Shown: piece by piece, positions 7,916-15,877 of the stretch | Position numbering within the stretch: position 1 is the stretch's first letter | Layout: each line of letters opens with the position of its first letter | Source: an uncultured Clostridia bacterium | GTDB taxonomy: Bacteria > Bacillota > Clostridia > Oscillospirales > Ruminococcaceae | Assembly: GCA_947588775.1 (NCBI GenBank) | Contig: CANPZQ010000004.1 | Span: 1-29,283 of the forward strand | Length of the DNA stretch: 29,283 nucleotides | Direction of reading: 5' to 3' | Translations under genes and position numbers: made by a program | The notes under the pieces: model-generated | Database searches by the model: none | What the model saw: only the letters and a program-made list of their open reading frames with translations | Told to the model about the DNA's origin: nothing

Positions 7916-8796
7916 TCAACTACAGCGCGGGGGTCGTTTCGCCGGGCTACAGCGAATACGACAGGGAAATCGACAGGCTTGTGAACAGCACCGGCATTAC
8001 GTTTATTAAGTCGGCGGGAAACACCGGCGGCGACGTGACAAGCCCGGGCAAGGCCGCAAACGTAATCACGGTCGGAAACCTTGCGACGAAGGACGAGGAG
8101 CGAAAGGCCATTTCGGGGCCGTTTTCAGCGCATAAAACCTCGGCCTATGAGGAGCCGGACTATCTTTCAGAAAAGCCGGAGGTATGCGCTCCGGGGACGA
8201 ACGTCGTGACGGTTTATGACGAAAAGCGAATCTCCTACGGCACAGGAACGAGCTATGCCGCGCCCGTTGTGACGGGGGTAGTCGCGCAGATGATGGAGCG
8301 CGCGCCCGCGATTGTCGGCGATCCGTGCAGGGTCAAGTCGCTCGCGGTTTCGTTCTGCGACGGCTCCGCCGTTTCGGAGGAGGGAAACCCGCTCAACGGG
8401 AGCTTCCTCCGCGAAAAAACCGGCGCGGGGCTTATCGACGCCCTGCAGATGGTTTACGGCTTTACGCATGTGAGCGGGCGAATGAGCAAAAAGGGCGAGC
8501 AGGACGACTTCAGAATCGAGCTCAAGGCCGGCCAGACCGTAAGGATTGTGCTCGCGCAGCTCAAGTCGAACAGCCGCACGCTGACTAAGGCGTCCCGGGC
8601 GGACAACCTCGACCTCACCCTTACCGGCGCGGACGGCAAAAAGGCCGCCTCCTCGGATTCGGCGCGAAACTGCGTTGAAATTATCGAATACACCGCTCCC
8701 GTGGCGGGGACCTATACCGCATCGGTATCGACCGCGGCGATTGCCGACGGTACGGCGGGCGTGCCTTACGGAATCAGCTGGAGGATTTTGGGGTAG
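7852..8796 (+). CDS. Subtilisin-like (S8) serine protease, C-terminal part after a frameshift
   Basis: Continues the protease of 6989-7915 in another frame; homology actually resumes at 7816, and the GTG at 7852 is only the first in-frame start-like codon. No ribosome site supports independent translation. It holds the oxyanion asparagine region (KSAGNTGG) and the catalytic serine motif YGTGTSYAAPVVTG. Beyond the catalytic domain is a beta-rich region (DDFRIELKAGQTVRIVL ... YTAPVAGTYTASV), typical of a pre-peptidase C-terminal domain. As a fragment it lacks the histidine and signal peptide and would be inactive unless the frame is restored. No terminator is seen after the TAG at 8794-8796. 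Confidence 0.8.
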   Translation: MQSTQDVYYAFSMLADMGVNVINYSAGVVSPGYSEYDREIDRLVNSTGITFIKSAGNTGGDVTSPGKAANVITVGNLATKDEERKAISGPFSAHKTSAYEEPDYLSEKPEVCAPGTNVVTVYDEKRISYGTGTSYAAPVVTGVVAQMMERAPAIVGDPCRVKSLAVSFCDGSAVSEEGNPLNGSFLREKTGAGLIDALQMVYGFTHVSGRMSKKGEQDDFRIELKAGQTVRIVLAQLKSNSRTLTKASRADNLDLTLTGADGKKAASSDSARNCVEIIEYTAPVAGTYTASVSTAAIADGTAGVPYGISWRILG

Positions 8797-8915
8797 GGTT
8801 GTGTTTGGACTACCCATTAGGCAGTTTCGCTTATAACGGCAAAAAGCAGACGGAAAAATGGGTTTGCCGATATGACAGCATATGCGATAAATCGAAATTT
8901 GGCGGAGAGAACACT

Positions 8916-9389
8916 ATGGAGTACAAAATCAGGCCCATATTGAAGGAAGAATATAGCATACTTGAAGATTTTTTATACGAAGCTATTTTTGTACCACAGG
9001 GGATTCCTGCGCCGCCCAAATCAATTATCCATCAGCCTGAGCTGCAAGTGTATGTAACTGATTTTGGAATGAAAAAGGACGATATTGGTTTGGTTGCGGA
9101 AATTAACAATAAGCCTGTCGGTGCTGTTTGGGTACGAATTATGAATGATTACGGACACATAGACAATGACACACCTTCTTTTGCAATATCTTTGTACAAA
9201 GAGTTTCGAGGATTGGGAATAGGTACTGCATTGATGAAAGAAATGCTCCGTATTCTCAAAGATAGAGGATATAAACAAGCGTCGCTTGCTGTACAAAAAG
9301 CAAACTATGCTGTAAGAATGTATCAAAAAACGGGATTTGAAATTGTAGATGAAAACGATGAAGAATACATTATGCTTTGTCGTTTGTGA
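8916..9389 (+). CDS. GNAT-family N-acetyltransferase
   Basis: GNAT enzymes move an acetyl group from acetyl-CoA to an amine. The 157-residue product shows the acetyl-CoA loop EFRGLGIGTALMKEML around residues 96-111 and the closing beta-strand region YQKTGFEIVDENDEEYIML. The substrate is unknown. I chose the ATG at 8916 (GGAG 8 nt upstream); the longer TTG-start frame from 8799 lacks a ribosome site. The gene is clearly AT-richer than its neighbours, with codons such as AAA, ATA and TTA instead of GCG, GGC and CTC, which suggests recent transfer from a lower-GC donor. A bidirectional terminator follows. Confidence 0.87.
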   Translation: MEYKIRPILKEEYSILEDFLYEAIFVPQGIPAPPKSIIHQPELQVYVTDFGMKKDDIGLVAEINNKPVGAVWVRIMNDYGHIDNDTPSFAISLYKEFRGLGIGTALMKEMLRILKDRGYKQASLAVQKANYAVRMYQKTGFEIVDENDEEYIMLCRL

Positions 9390-9439
9390 TACTGCAAATC
9401 CCCGTTTATCTGCCGAAAAAACGCGCACTTCTATACACA

Positions 9440-9467
9440 AAAAGCAGGCGGTTCTTTGCCTGCTTTT
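9440..9467 (+). terminator. Bidirectional intrinsic terminator after the acetyltransferase
   Basis: A perfect 10-bp stem (AAAAGCAGGC 9440-9449, GCCTGCTTTT 9458-9467) with an 8-nt loop, followed by GCTGTTTT on the plus strand and preceded by A residues that give a T-run on the minus strand. It serves the acetyltransferase and can also stop minus-strand transcription from the kinase pseudogene. Confidence 0.85.
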
Positions 9468-9534
9468 GCTGTTTTATGCGTAACTGCTTAAAACGTATAG
9501 AATAAAATACATCTTACGGCTCAATCGGGATTTG

Positions 9535-9871
9535 TCAGTCAAGCACGGCGTTTATGTCATTCCTGCGGCATAAAACCGCAACCTTGCCCTGATAATGACT
9601 GAGTTTTTCCTGAATTTCAATCAAATTCACACTGTAGAACTTTTCTGTCCATTTCAAAAGACGGATAAGAGATTTCAATGTTTCATTATTCCGACTGCTT
9701 CTGCTGAGTTTCCTTTTTATAAACCGGATTTCGCTTAACATTATATGAGGCATGAGAATTTTCCCAGAATAAGTCGTCAAGTGAATGGATTGATATTCCG
9801 TACTTATTTGCAAGCTTTTTTGCCAAGTATGTTTTGCCGAACCCACTTGCTCCGATAATACGAATTTTCAT
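9535..9871 (-). pseudogene. Deletion-scarred P-loop kinase (topology-modulation / adenylate kinase-like)
   Basis: Reading from an ATG at 9871 with AGGAG upstream, the first about 48 residues are a good P-loop kinase start: MKIRIIGASGFGKTYLAKKL with Walker A GASGFGKT, then SLDDLFW and NVKRNP. The frame then drifts into VYKKETQQKQSE and stops at 9686. The family's C-terminal part (FIKRKL ... ETLKSLIRLLKWTEKFYSVNL) is encoded immediately afterwards in the next frame, ending with TGA at 9535-9537. The middle of the protein (about 60-70 residues in relatives, from memory of the family) is absent. The simplest reading is an out-of-frame internal deletion near 9720-9727. It shares the AT-rich composition of the acetyltransferase next to it. 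Confidence 0.78.
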
Positions 9872-9923
9872 TTCTCTCCTCTAATCCGAAACCCGGTTTC
9901 CCGCTTTGTCCCGCTTTTTTCAG

Positions 9924-11213
9924 TCAAAATCCCTCCGGGGCCTTTGCGTTCGCCGCGAGATATGCCCCGTCAAGAACCGCCGTCGGGTTCGCGACGGCGA
10001 GCTCTACCACGCCGTTCGACCAATAGAGAATCGACGGGTGGACGGAGTTGGGGTAGTAAATCCTGTACATCGGCCAGCTGCGCTCTGCGGGAGGCTCCAT
10101 CGCCGGGGAAAGGCCGAGGCCGGAAAGCCACGCGTTGAGGGCGGGGAGCTTATCCGCGCCGAGTATCTGCGAAAAATCGGGTTCCGAGAAGATGTCGCCG
10201 TCGCGCGGCGAATCCCAACGCTCAATCACAATCCGCTCGGCGGGGTGAATATGCGGCTCGGTAACGGAGCACATTCCCAGAACGTCGGAATCAATCGGGA
10301 ATCGAATCGGCGGCTCGGACGGGTTTTCCGCCATGAAAAAGCCCTCGCCGCTGCTCACCGCGCCGTTTGAGTAGGTGAACTGCGCGCCGCTTTCGGGGCA
10401 GGTGAATGTGTAAAGAACCGCGCCCGCGCTTGCTCCGTTAAATTCGGCTTCGGTGGATGGCATAAGCCCGAGCCCGCGAATCCAGTCGGCGCATGCCTCG
10501 GCACTCAGCAAAATCGCTGTCTTTCCGTCGGAACGCTCTACACGCTCGCCGTTGTGAAGATGGATTCCGGTGCATTTTTTGAAAACGACGCCGTAGTTGT
10601 ACGCCGGAACGGCATCCTCCGGGGAGAGCGTTTCGCTATAATAAAGCGGTTCCGGGAAAACGGCTATAATCGCGTCGCCAAGGCTGTAAAGCGGCGTTCC
10701 CGCGGGTACGGCGTTGCATTCAAGTTCGTTTTCGGGGAACCATTCGCCCGCCGCAAACCCGCCGTTTTCGTCCGGAACAGGGGTGAATTCGGCCTTGACC
10801 GAGTTTCCGACAGGCGTCGCTTCTTTTAGATACGCGTCGATTTCACCGCTGTCTTTGGAGATAATCGCGGAGTATTCGTAGTATGTTTCGCCGCCGTAAA
10901 TGGCGCAAAGAAGCTTGTTTTGCGGCATTACATAGTTAAAAAGACTGAATTTCTCCGCGCTTTGGGAGCCCTGCGGCGCGGCGATTTCACCGGAGTTAGG
11001 CGCGGCCGTTTCCTCATCGGGAGCGGAAGTTTCCGCGCTTTCGGGGGAGGCCGTTTCGGCTCCGTTTTCGTTTTCGGAAGCTTCCGGCGCGGTCGTTGCC
11101 GCCGTTTCGTCCGAGGGCAAGCCCGTCCCCGGCTGCGGCTCCGGCTTTTGGGAGCACGCCGACATCGCAAGAAGCAGGGCGAGGGTGATTATTAGGGTCG
11201 TGAATTTTTTCAT
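9924..11213 (-). CDS. Secreted lipoprotein of unknown function with an internal duplication
   Basis: A 429-residue product starting MKKFTTLIITLALLLAMSAC; Cys20 fits a lipobox (MSAC), so it is probably lipid-anchored outside the cell. Residues about 21-90 form a low-complexity linker rich in E, A, T, S and P. The rest contains at least two diverged copies of one unit: ACADWIRGLGLMPS ... FTYSNGAVSS and ALNAWLSGLGLSPA ... LYWSNGVVELA. A third, weaker relative may precede them. I recognise no named family. The start at 11213 follows AGGA at 11 nt; the upstream frame runs into hairpin element A and is not coding. It appears monocistronic, with no convincing promoter. Confidence 0.8.
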   Translation of the reverse strand: MKKFTTLIITLALLLAMSACSQKPEPQPGTGLPSDETAATTAPEASENENGAETASPESAETSAPDEETAAPNSGEIAAPQGSQSAEKFSLFNYVMPQNKLLCAIYGGETYYEYSAIISKDSGEIDAYLKEATPVGNSVKAEFTPVPDENGGFAAGEWFPENELECNAVPAGTPLYSLGDAIIAVFPEPLYYSETLSPEDAVPAYNYGVVFKKCTGIHLHNGERVERSDGKTAILLSAEACADWIRGLGLMPSTEAEFNGASAGAVLYTFTCPESGAQFTYSNGAVSSGEGFFMAENPSEPPIRFPIDSDVLGMCSVTEPHIHPAERIVIERWDSPRDGDIFSEPDFSQILGADKLPALNAWLSGLGLSPAMEPPAERSWPMYRIYYPNSVHPSILYWSNGVVELAVANPTAVLDGAYLAANAKAPEGF

Positions 11214-11261
11214 TGTATAAACTGTCCTTTCGTTTTCGGGTGTTGGTTTCCGCGGAGCTCG

Positions 11262-11343
11262 TCGCGGCGGAGAAAGCTGGTGCGTTGGTCCCACCCGCCC
11301 GCCCCTGAAGTTTCGCGGTATTTTACCGCTTTCTCCGCCGCGA
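11262..11343 (+). repeat. Intergenic hairpin element, copy A
   Basis: A 16-bp perfect inverted repeat (11262-11277 TCGCGGCGGAGAAAGC; complement 11328-11343) encloses a 50-nt loop that starts TGGTGCGTTGGTCCCACC and continues CGCCCGCCCC. The minus strand of that core reads GGGGCGGGCGGGTGGG, a four-tract G-quadruplex motif with one-base loops. Copies B and C match it closely in loop and arms. Confidence 0.88.
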
Positions 11344-11375
11344 CTGCGGGTAGGGAGTGGAGGGTGGGGATAGAG

Positions 11376-11465
11376 AGGGGCGCGGGGACGGAGCGGGGGA
11401 TAGCGCAGAGAGGCGGGTGGGCGGGTGGGTGGGGCAAGCCCAGCCAGCGTAGTCCCCGCGCCCCT
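11376..11465 (-). repeat. Intergenic hairpin element, copy E (diverged)
   Basis: A 14-bp perfect inverted repeat (AGGGGCGCGGGGAC 11376-11389; complement 11452-11465) around a 62-nt loop. The plus-strand loop contains five G-tracts separated by single bases (11415-11434), an excellent G-quadruplex candidate. Reverse-complemented, the loop shares the CTGG...CCCCACCC and CCCGCCCAC character of copies A-D. The arms differ in sequence but still pair perfectly. Confidence 0.7.
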
Positions 11466-11481
11466 ATTCGCGACGAACCCG

Positions 11482-11524
11482 TCCCCCGAAGCCCCCTTGC
11501 GGGGCTGAGCGGGGATGGGTGAGG
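11482..11524 (+). repeat. Second intergenic repeat (R2), copy 1
   Basis: About 42 bases containing CCCCCGAAGCCCCCTTGCGG and then GGGGATGGGTGAGG. They match 27422-27463 with two differences. The inner GCCCC-CTTGC-GGGGC can fold into a small hairpin. It lies between hairpin elements E and B, as its partner lies between D and C. Confidence 0.8.
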
Positions 11525-11648
11525 AACGAATTCGGTAAGAGCCGCAGAAATCGGAAGTCCGAACTCAGAAGGAAAGAGCCGCAGCTTCATGCGTTCAACC
11601 CAAATCCGCCTCTGTCCGTCTGGCCCCCCTGTTTTCTGCAACACCCCC

Positions 11649-11733
11649 GGAGCGGCGGAGAAAGCTCCTGCGTCGGCCCCACCCGCCCGCCCCCGCCATT
11701 TCGCACAAATTTCCCCGCTTTCTCCGCCGCTCC
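11649..11733 (+). repeat. Intergenic hairpin element, copy B, directly after folA
   Basis: A 17-bp perfect inverted repeat (GGAGCGGCGGAGAAAGC 11649-11665; complement 11717-11733) and a 51-nt loop beginning TCCTGCGTCGGCCCCACCCG. The element ends 12 nt beyond the folA stop on the minus strand, so it is the first structure the thyA-folA transcript would meet and may end it, although no T-run follows. Confidence 0.88.
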
Positions 11734-11745
11734 TCCCCGCCCCTT

Positions 11746-12234
11746 CTACCTCCTCAAATACCTCACCCACCGGCAAAGATACCCCCCGTCGTCGGCCTCG
11801 TCGAGGAGCTCCGCGCGCCACTTTTCCCTGTCAAATTCTGGAAAATATGCGTCCGCCGACGGGAACTCTCCGTCGATTTCGGTGAGAAGCATCTCGTCCG
11901 CAAGCCCCTTTTCAAGAGCCTGACGGTAGACGCTCGCGCCGCCGATTATGAAAACCTCACGCTCACCCGACGCCGCCGCGCCGAGGGCCTCCTCAAGAGA
12001 GGCGAAAACCTCCGTCCCCTCGGGGCAAAAGCCGGGATTATGCGATATGATAATATTTCTGCGCCCGGGAAGCGGCCTGCCAATGGATTCATAGGTCAGC
12101 CGCCCCATCACCACGCACGCGCCGCGCGTCACCTCCCTGAAGAATTTCATGTCATCGGGAATGTGCCATAAAAGCGCGTTGTTTGCGCCCAATTCGCGAT
12201 TTTTGCCGATTGCGGCGATAATTTTTACCGACAT
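11746..12234 (-). CDS. folA: Dihydrofolate reductase
   Basis: Reduces dihydrofolate to tetrahydrofolate, recycling the cofactor oxidised by thymidylate synthase. The 162-residue length is normal. Visible features are the N-terminal strand VKIIAAIGKNRELG, the active-site segment LLWHIPDDMKFFREVT with the acidic residue, VVMGRLTYESIGRPLPGRRNII for the NADPH and folate loop, and IIGGASVYRQAL. The ATG at 12234 has GAGG 7 nt upstream; the GTG at 12240 has no site. It lies 9 nt beyond the thyA stop and is surely co-transcribed and coupled. Confidence 0.95.
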   Translation of the reverse strand: MSVKIIAAIGKNRELGANNALLWHIPDDMKFFREVTRGACVVMGRLTYESIGRPLPGRRNIIISHNPGFCPEGTEVFASLEEALGAAASGEREVFIIGGASVYRQALEKGLADEMLLTEIDGEFPSADAYFPEFDREKWRAELLDEADDGGYLCRWVRYLRR

Positions 12235-12243
12235 GTCCACACC

Positions 12244-13146
12244 TCACTGAGCTATGGGAAAGCTTATTTTTCCCATATGTTGATAATTTATAAGCTTAAC
12301 GTCACGGCACTCGGCCGAGTTGTCGAATTTAAAGAAATCGTCGATTTCCGGATTCAGCCAGAGGGTCGGCGCGGGATAGCCGCCCTTTTCGGAATATCTG
12401 CGAAGCTGCTCGCGAATGCCGTCGAGCTGGTTCACATAGATGTGCGCGTCCTTGATTGACCAGTCCATCGTGCCGGGCTCGAGCCCCGTCACCTGCGCCA
12501 GCATTCTCATTAAAACGGCGTACTGCGTGACGTTGAACGGAAGCCCCAAAGGCACGTCGCATGACCGCTGATGAACCCACGCGTTGAGTTTTCCGTCCGT
12601 AACGTCCCACTCGCTCGACCATACGCAGGAGGGGAGCACCGCTGTTTCGAGATAGTCGTTCTGCCAGAGCGACATCACCATTCTGCGGTCGGAACGGGCG
12701 TTTTTGAGCTTGTCGATGAGCGACTGCGTCAGCCCGAATTTTTTCACAATCCACCCGTAGGCCGTGCCGATAGTGTGCGCCCACTCCTTCCCGAAGAAAC
12801 GGTGGACTTCGGTTTTAACGAGCTTCCCGGAGCTGTCCGGAACCATCTGAACGGCGTTCCAATAGCCGTTTTCGTCGATTTCCCACTCGTTCCAGATATG
12901 AACGTTCCGCTCCCTGAGCCATCTCACGTCGTTCGACTGCGCCTGATAAAACCAGAGCATCTCAAGCACCGCCTGCCGGATAAACACCTGCTTTGTCGTA
13001 AGAATCGGAAACTCCTCCGAAACGTCAAGCTGAAAATGCGCCGCCGGAATCTTCACGGTATTGACCCCCGTGCGATTCTCCACCTCCCGCCCCCTCTCAA
13101 GAATCTCCCCCAACAGCCCGCAATAAACATCATCAAACCGCGCCAT
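12244..13146 (-). CDS. thyA: Thymidylate synthase ThyA
   Basis: Methylates dUMP to dTMP using methylene-tetrahydrofolate. The 300-residue product carries the phosphate-binding arginines RSDRR (151-155), the catalytic cysteine C174 in LPSCVW and the nucleotide-contacting HQRSCDVPLGLPFN (192-205). The catalytic loop is LPSC-V rather than the common LPPC-H, and QRSCD replaces QRSAD, so it belongs to a diverged ThyA branch, but the essential residues remain. GGGAGG lies 7 nt before the ATG. Promoter at 13180-13208. First gene of thyA-folA. Confidence 0.94.
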   Translation of the reverse strand: MARFDDVYCGLLGEILERGREVENRTGVNTVKIPAAHFQLDVSEEFPILTTKQVFIRQAVLEMLWFYQAQSNDVRWLRERNVHIWNEWEIDENGYWNAVQMVPDSSGKLVKTEVHRFFGKEWAHTIGTAYGWIVKKFGLTQSLIDKLKNARSDRRMVMSLWQNDYLETAVLPSCVWSSEWDVTDGKLNAWVHQRSCDVPLGLPFNVTQYAVLMRMLAQVTGLEPGTMDWSIKDAHIYVNQLDGIREQLRRYSEKGGYPAPTLWLNPEIDDFFKFDNSAECRDVKLINYQHMGKISFPIAQ

Positions 13147-13179
13147 CGCTTTACCTCCCGAATTTTTAGTGTTTAGGAT

Positions 13180-13208
13180 AGTATAGCACAGATTTTGGGG
13201 GAAATCAA
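13180..13208 (-). promoter_or_regulatory. Sigma-A promoter of thyA-folA
   Basis: Minus strand: TTGATT (13203-13208), a 17-nt spacer TCCCCCAAAATCTGTGC, and TATACT (13180-13185) with extended -10 TGC. The spacer is strikingly like that of the acyltransferase promoter at 16701-16729 (TCTCCCCAAACTTGTGC). Confidence 0.85.
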
Positions 13209-13228
13209 TGGGAGCATAAAACAGAAAA

Positions 13229-13252
13229 ACCGCCGCACCTCCGCGCGGCGGT
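13229..13252 (-). terminator. Intrinsic terminator of the GT8/acyltransferase operon
   Basis: Stem ACCGCCGC (13229-13236) and GCGGCGGT (13245-13252) with an 8-nt loop, followed on the minus strand by TTTTCTGTTTT. It lies 23 nt beyond the stop of the last operon gene and just upstream of the thyA promoter. Confidence 0.85.
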
Positions 13253-13275
13253 AATCTTTCCTATTTCCCCGTTCC

Positions 13276-15042
13276 TTATACCTTCTCCGTACTGTAAGTC
13301 AGCGGAATATGATACTCGCTTTCGTAAATCTCTTTCCACACCCGGGAGTTTTCGTCCATCATCTTTTTAATCTTCTCGTTCTTGCCGAGGGTGTTGTCGG
13401 GGTAAATCGGCTCGGAGATGTGAATCGTATACTCCTGCACGAAGAAGCCGTCCTCGCCCATTATGTGGGAGTCCTTCATCGTGATGAAGCAGGGCAGCAC
13501 AGGGACGTTGTTCTTCGCGGCGAACATGTACGCGCCGGTTTTCAGGGGCTTCGGCTTGCGGTAGTTCCACCACATGCTCTGCTCGGGGTAGACGAGCACG
13601 AAGTTTCCGTCCTGCAAGAGCTTGTCGGTCGCGTCCATGAATTTTTTCATGGTTCTGAGGTTCGAGGAAAGCGGCAGAGTGTTGCAGTGCCTCATCAGGA
13701 ATCCGTAGAAGCCCGGGAAAGCGGTATAGTTGCCCTCGCGGATTACGCGGTAAAAAGTCCTGTCGGGCTGTTCCGCCGCCTCGTAGGCGAGCTGGATTGC
13801 GAAGCTGTCGTAGGGGTTGAAGTGGTTGCAGGTGATTATCGCTCCGCTGTTTAAGTTCCTGAAGTTCTCGATTCCCCGCATTTCCTTTATAATAAGCTGT
13901 TTTTCTTCAATCAGATTATTGACGAAGCGGCGGGCAATCATAAACGCGAACCGCGTTTTAAGTCTGTCGCGGATGCTCTTGTGGATATAGTCGATTTCGT
14001 CGGGCATGAGCGTTCTTCCGGGAGGGTCCTGCTCCGCGTCGACGTCGAATTTCCCCTCGCGCTCCAGCTCCTCGATTTTCTTTAAGACCTCGACCCTGTC
14101 CTTAGCGCGGCGGGATTTATTCATCTGGTTTAAGAAGTTGTCCTCGCGGTTCGTTTCGTCAATCGCCGTCTGCAAAAGCCTCTCGCAGGACTTTCGGTCG
14201 CGCTCCCTCTCCGCGTCGGTATACGCCTTGAGCTCGTCGAGGATTTTTTCGTATACCGCGGTTTCCTTGGCGTATCTCCAGAAAATATCTCCGTATGGGC
14301 AGTCCTCGTAGTGCCACGGCTTGTTCGTCATTATGTAGTGAATGATATTCGCCTGTTCGATGGGGAACTGCAGCTCGCCGAAAATCTCGGTGTTCCACCT
14401 CTGGTCGAGCCAGTAAACATGGTCCTTGCAGATAAGATTGAGATAGTCCTCGTCCTGAGTGACGACGAAGTTATACATATGCAGATATTCGATGAATTTA
14501 TCGAGCACAAAGCGGATTCTGAACCTGTCGCAGTTTATTACGAGCATTCCCGCGTTGAAAAAGTTATATCTCGGCACGCCGACGACCTTTTCGACGTATG
14601 TCCCGTAGACGTCCTCCTGAAGCATCGCCTGCTCGTGGCACGCGCCGACATATGCGTCGTCGATATTTATCCTGTATAGCTCGCTTATATCCCCCTGGAC
14701 GACGGTGTCGCTGTCGACATAAATCGCCTTGTCGTATTCGGGGAACATCTCCGCGATAAAGAGCCTGTAGTAGGTCGTTTTCGAGTAGTAGTCCCTCAGC
14801 GGAAGCTTGTCTGAAATCGACGTCAGATATTCGGTAACGTCGTCGAACGAAATCTCAAAATTTTTGTCCTGCATTCCGAGGACGATTTTTTTCATCTCCT
14901 CCGAGATGTCGGTGTGGAGTATATGTACATGGTACTTATAGTCCTTCGAGGCGTTTTTTTGCATTGAATGCAGCGACACAATCGTGTATTTCACAAAGTT
15001 GTCGTCGCACGCGTAAAAAATCTGGATTGGCTGATTATTCAT
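13276..15042 (-). CDS. GT8 glycosyltransferase fused to a PlsC-type acyltransferase
   Basis: A 588-residue two-domain protein with no signal peptide. Residues about 5-260 are a GT8 sugar transferase: YACDDNFVKYTIVSLHS at the start, metal-binding DSD at 110-112, FFNAGMLVIN, and the second metal ligand in IIHYIMTNKPW. A charged, helical linker (about 260-350) follows. Residues about 365-575 are a lysophosphatidate-acyltransferase-like domain with the HX4D motif NHFNPYD (H407, D412) and YPEQSMWW (485-492). The pairing suggests glycosylation and acylation of one acceptor, perhaps a glycolipid or a sugar residue at the inner membrane face. The ATG at 15042 overlaps the previous stop by 8 nt. Last gene of a three-gene operon. 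Confidence 0.88.
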   Translation of the reverse strand: MNNQPIQIFYACDDNFVKYTIVSLHSMQKNASKDYKYHVHILHTDISEEMKKIVLGMQDKNFEISFDDVTEYLTSISDKLPLRDYYSKTTYYRLFIAEMFPEYDKAIYVDSDTVVQGDISELYRINIDDAYVGACHEQAMLQEDVYGTYVEKVVGVPRYNFFNAGMLVINCDRFRIRFVLDKFIEYLHMYNFVVTQDEDYLNLICKDHVYWLDQRWNTEIFGELQFPIEQANIIHYIMTNKPWHYEDCPYGDIFWRYAKETAVYEKILDELKAYTDAERERDRKSCERLLQTAIDETNREDNFLNQMNKSRRAKDRVEVLKKIEELEREGKFDVDAEQDPPGRTLMPDEIDYIHKSIRDRLKTRFAFMIARRFVNNLIEEKQLIIKEMRGIENFRNLNSGAIITCNHFNPYDSFAIQLAYEAAEQPDRTFYRVIREGNYTAFPGFYGFLMRHCNTLPLSSNLRTMKKFMDATDKLLQDGNFVLVYPEQSMWWNYRKPKPLKTGAYMFAAKNNVPVLPCFITMKDSHIMGEDGFFVQEYTIHISEPIYPDNTLGKNEKIKKMMDENSRVWKEIYESEYHIPLTYSTEKV

Positions 15043-15877
15043 CTTTGTCTGTTCCTCTCTTGAATTTTTCAATTAAATAGATATATTCATAAAGAATATC
15101 GTCGAACTGATAGTATCCGAATACCTTATGTACCCGGCTGACCTGCCACTGCTTTATGTTGTCGGTGTGAGGATAGGGAAGCCAGAAGAGCCTCTTTGAA
15201 AAATGCCTCACAACAGTATGCTTATGCAAAAACTTCTGGTCGTTGAACCTCTGCGGGAGCAGCTTTTTTCTTTCGGTCGAGCGTATTATCGCGCTCTGGT
15301 CGGCAAAAACGAGCTTTTTCGTCTTGATAAGCTCTCTTGCCTTCGTCAGAAGCCCGGTTTTTCGCGCCCGCGCCATGTCAAAAAGCAGCACCCCGGCGTT
15401 TATGTATCGCGGGTTAATTAGATATTTCCCGTAGTGGTCGTTCGCCGCGGCATATTCGCAGCCCTCAAGGTCAATATCGTAGAGAAGGTGAATATCCCGG
15501 TTAAAGAGTATATCCGCATCGAGGTACAAAAGCCTGTCCGGGATTCCCTCAACCTCGTCGGCGAAGAGCCGTATAAGCGTATACGGCGAGCAGTACGCGC
15601 CCTCGTTCGGACACCCCGAGAACTCGTTCATATAAAACCCGGTCACGTCGATTCTTCTGACGGTGTTTTCGGGGTTGTATTCCTTTACGACACGCTCAAA
15701 GAATTCGGCCTGACGCTCGCTCACCGGGACGTAGCTGCTTTTAAGGTGCGAAACGTCCATCGTAAAGATATAAAACGCAAACGGCTCGCGGGATTCGGTT
15801 CTCTTTAAAATTGAAAGCGCGCAGGTAAGGATTCCGTCGAAAACCCCGCAGTTGCCGCAGAACAAAATATTAACCAT
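15035..15877 (-). CDS. GT8-family glycosyltransferase
   Basis: A 280-residue retaining glycosyltransferase of the GT8 (glycogenin/LgtC) type, using a nucleotide sugar; the sugar cannot be told. It shows the short N-terminal nucleotide-binding strand VNILFCGNCGVFDG, the metal-binding DAD in LYLDADILFN (D120, D122), and YINAGVLLFDM. GAGG lies 6 nt before the ATG. Its ends overlap both neighbours by 8 nt (ATGGTTAA upstream, ATGAATAA downstream), which indicates tight coupling with the acyltransferase before it and the fusion gene after it. Confidence 0.9.
   Translation of the reverse strand: MVNILFCGNCGVFDGILTCALSILKRTESREPFAFYIFTMDVSHLKSSYVPVSERQAEFFERVVKEYNPENTVRRIDVTGFYMNEFSGCPNEGAYCSPYTLIRLFADEVEGIPDRLLYLDADILFNRDIHLLYDIDLEGCEYAAANDHYGKYLINPRYINAGVLLFDMARARKTGLLTKARELIKTKKLVFADQSAIIRSTERKKLLPQRFNDQKFLHKHTVVRHFSKRLFWLPYPHTDNIKQWQVSRVHKVFGYYQFDDILYEYIYLIEKFKRGTDKDE

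Larger units (their letters stand above)
11214..11745. other. 532-nt gene-free repeat region between the lipoprotein and folA
   Basis: No coding sequence is supported here; the frames that cross it are artefacts of GC-rich repeats. In order it holds hairpin A (11262-11343), hairpin E (11376-11465), repeat R2 (11482-11524), a less structured stretch with AGAGCCGCAG twice (in 11538-11585), and hairpin B (11649-11733). The order E-R2-B parallels D-R2-C upstream of the transglutaminase gene. Confidence 0.75.

Noticed and set aside
11280..11923. Open frames across 11280-11923 on the plus strand and 11210-11821 on the minus strand
   Set aside because: They cross hairpin repeats and have low-complexity Pro/Arg/Gly content, no ribosome sites and no family resemblance.
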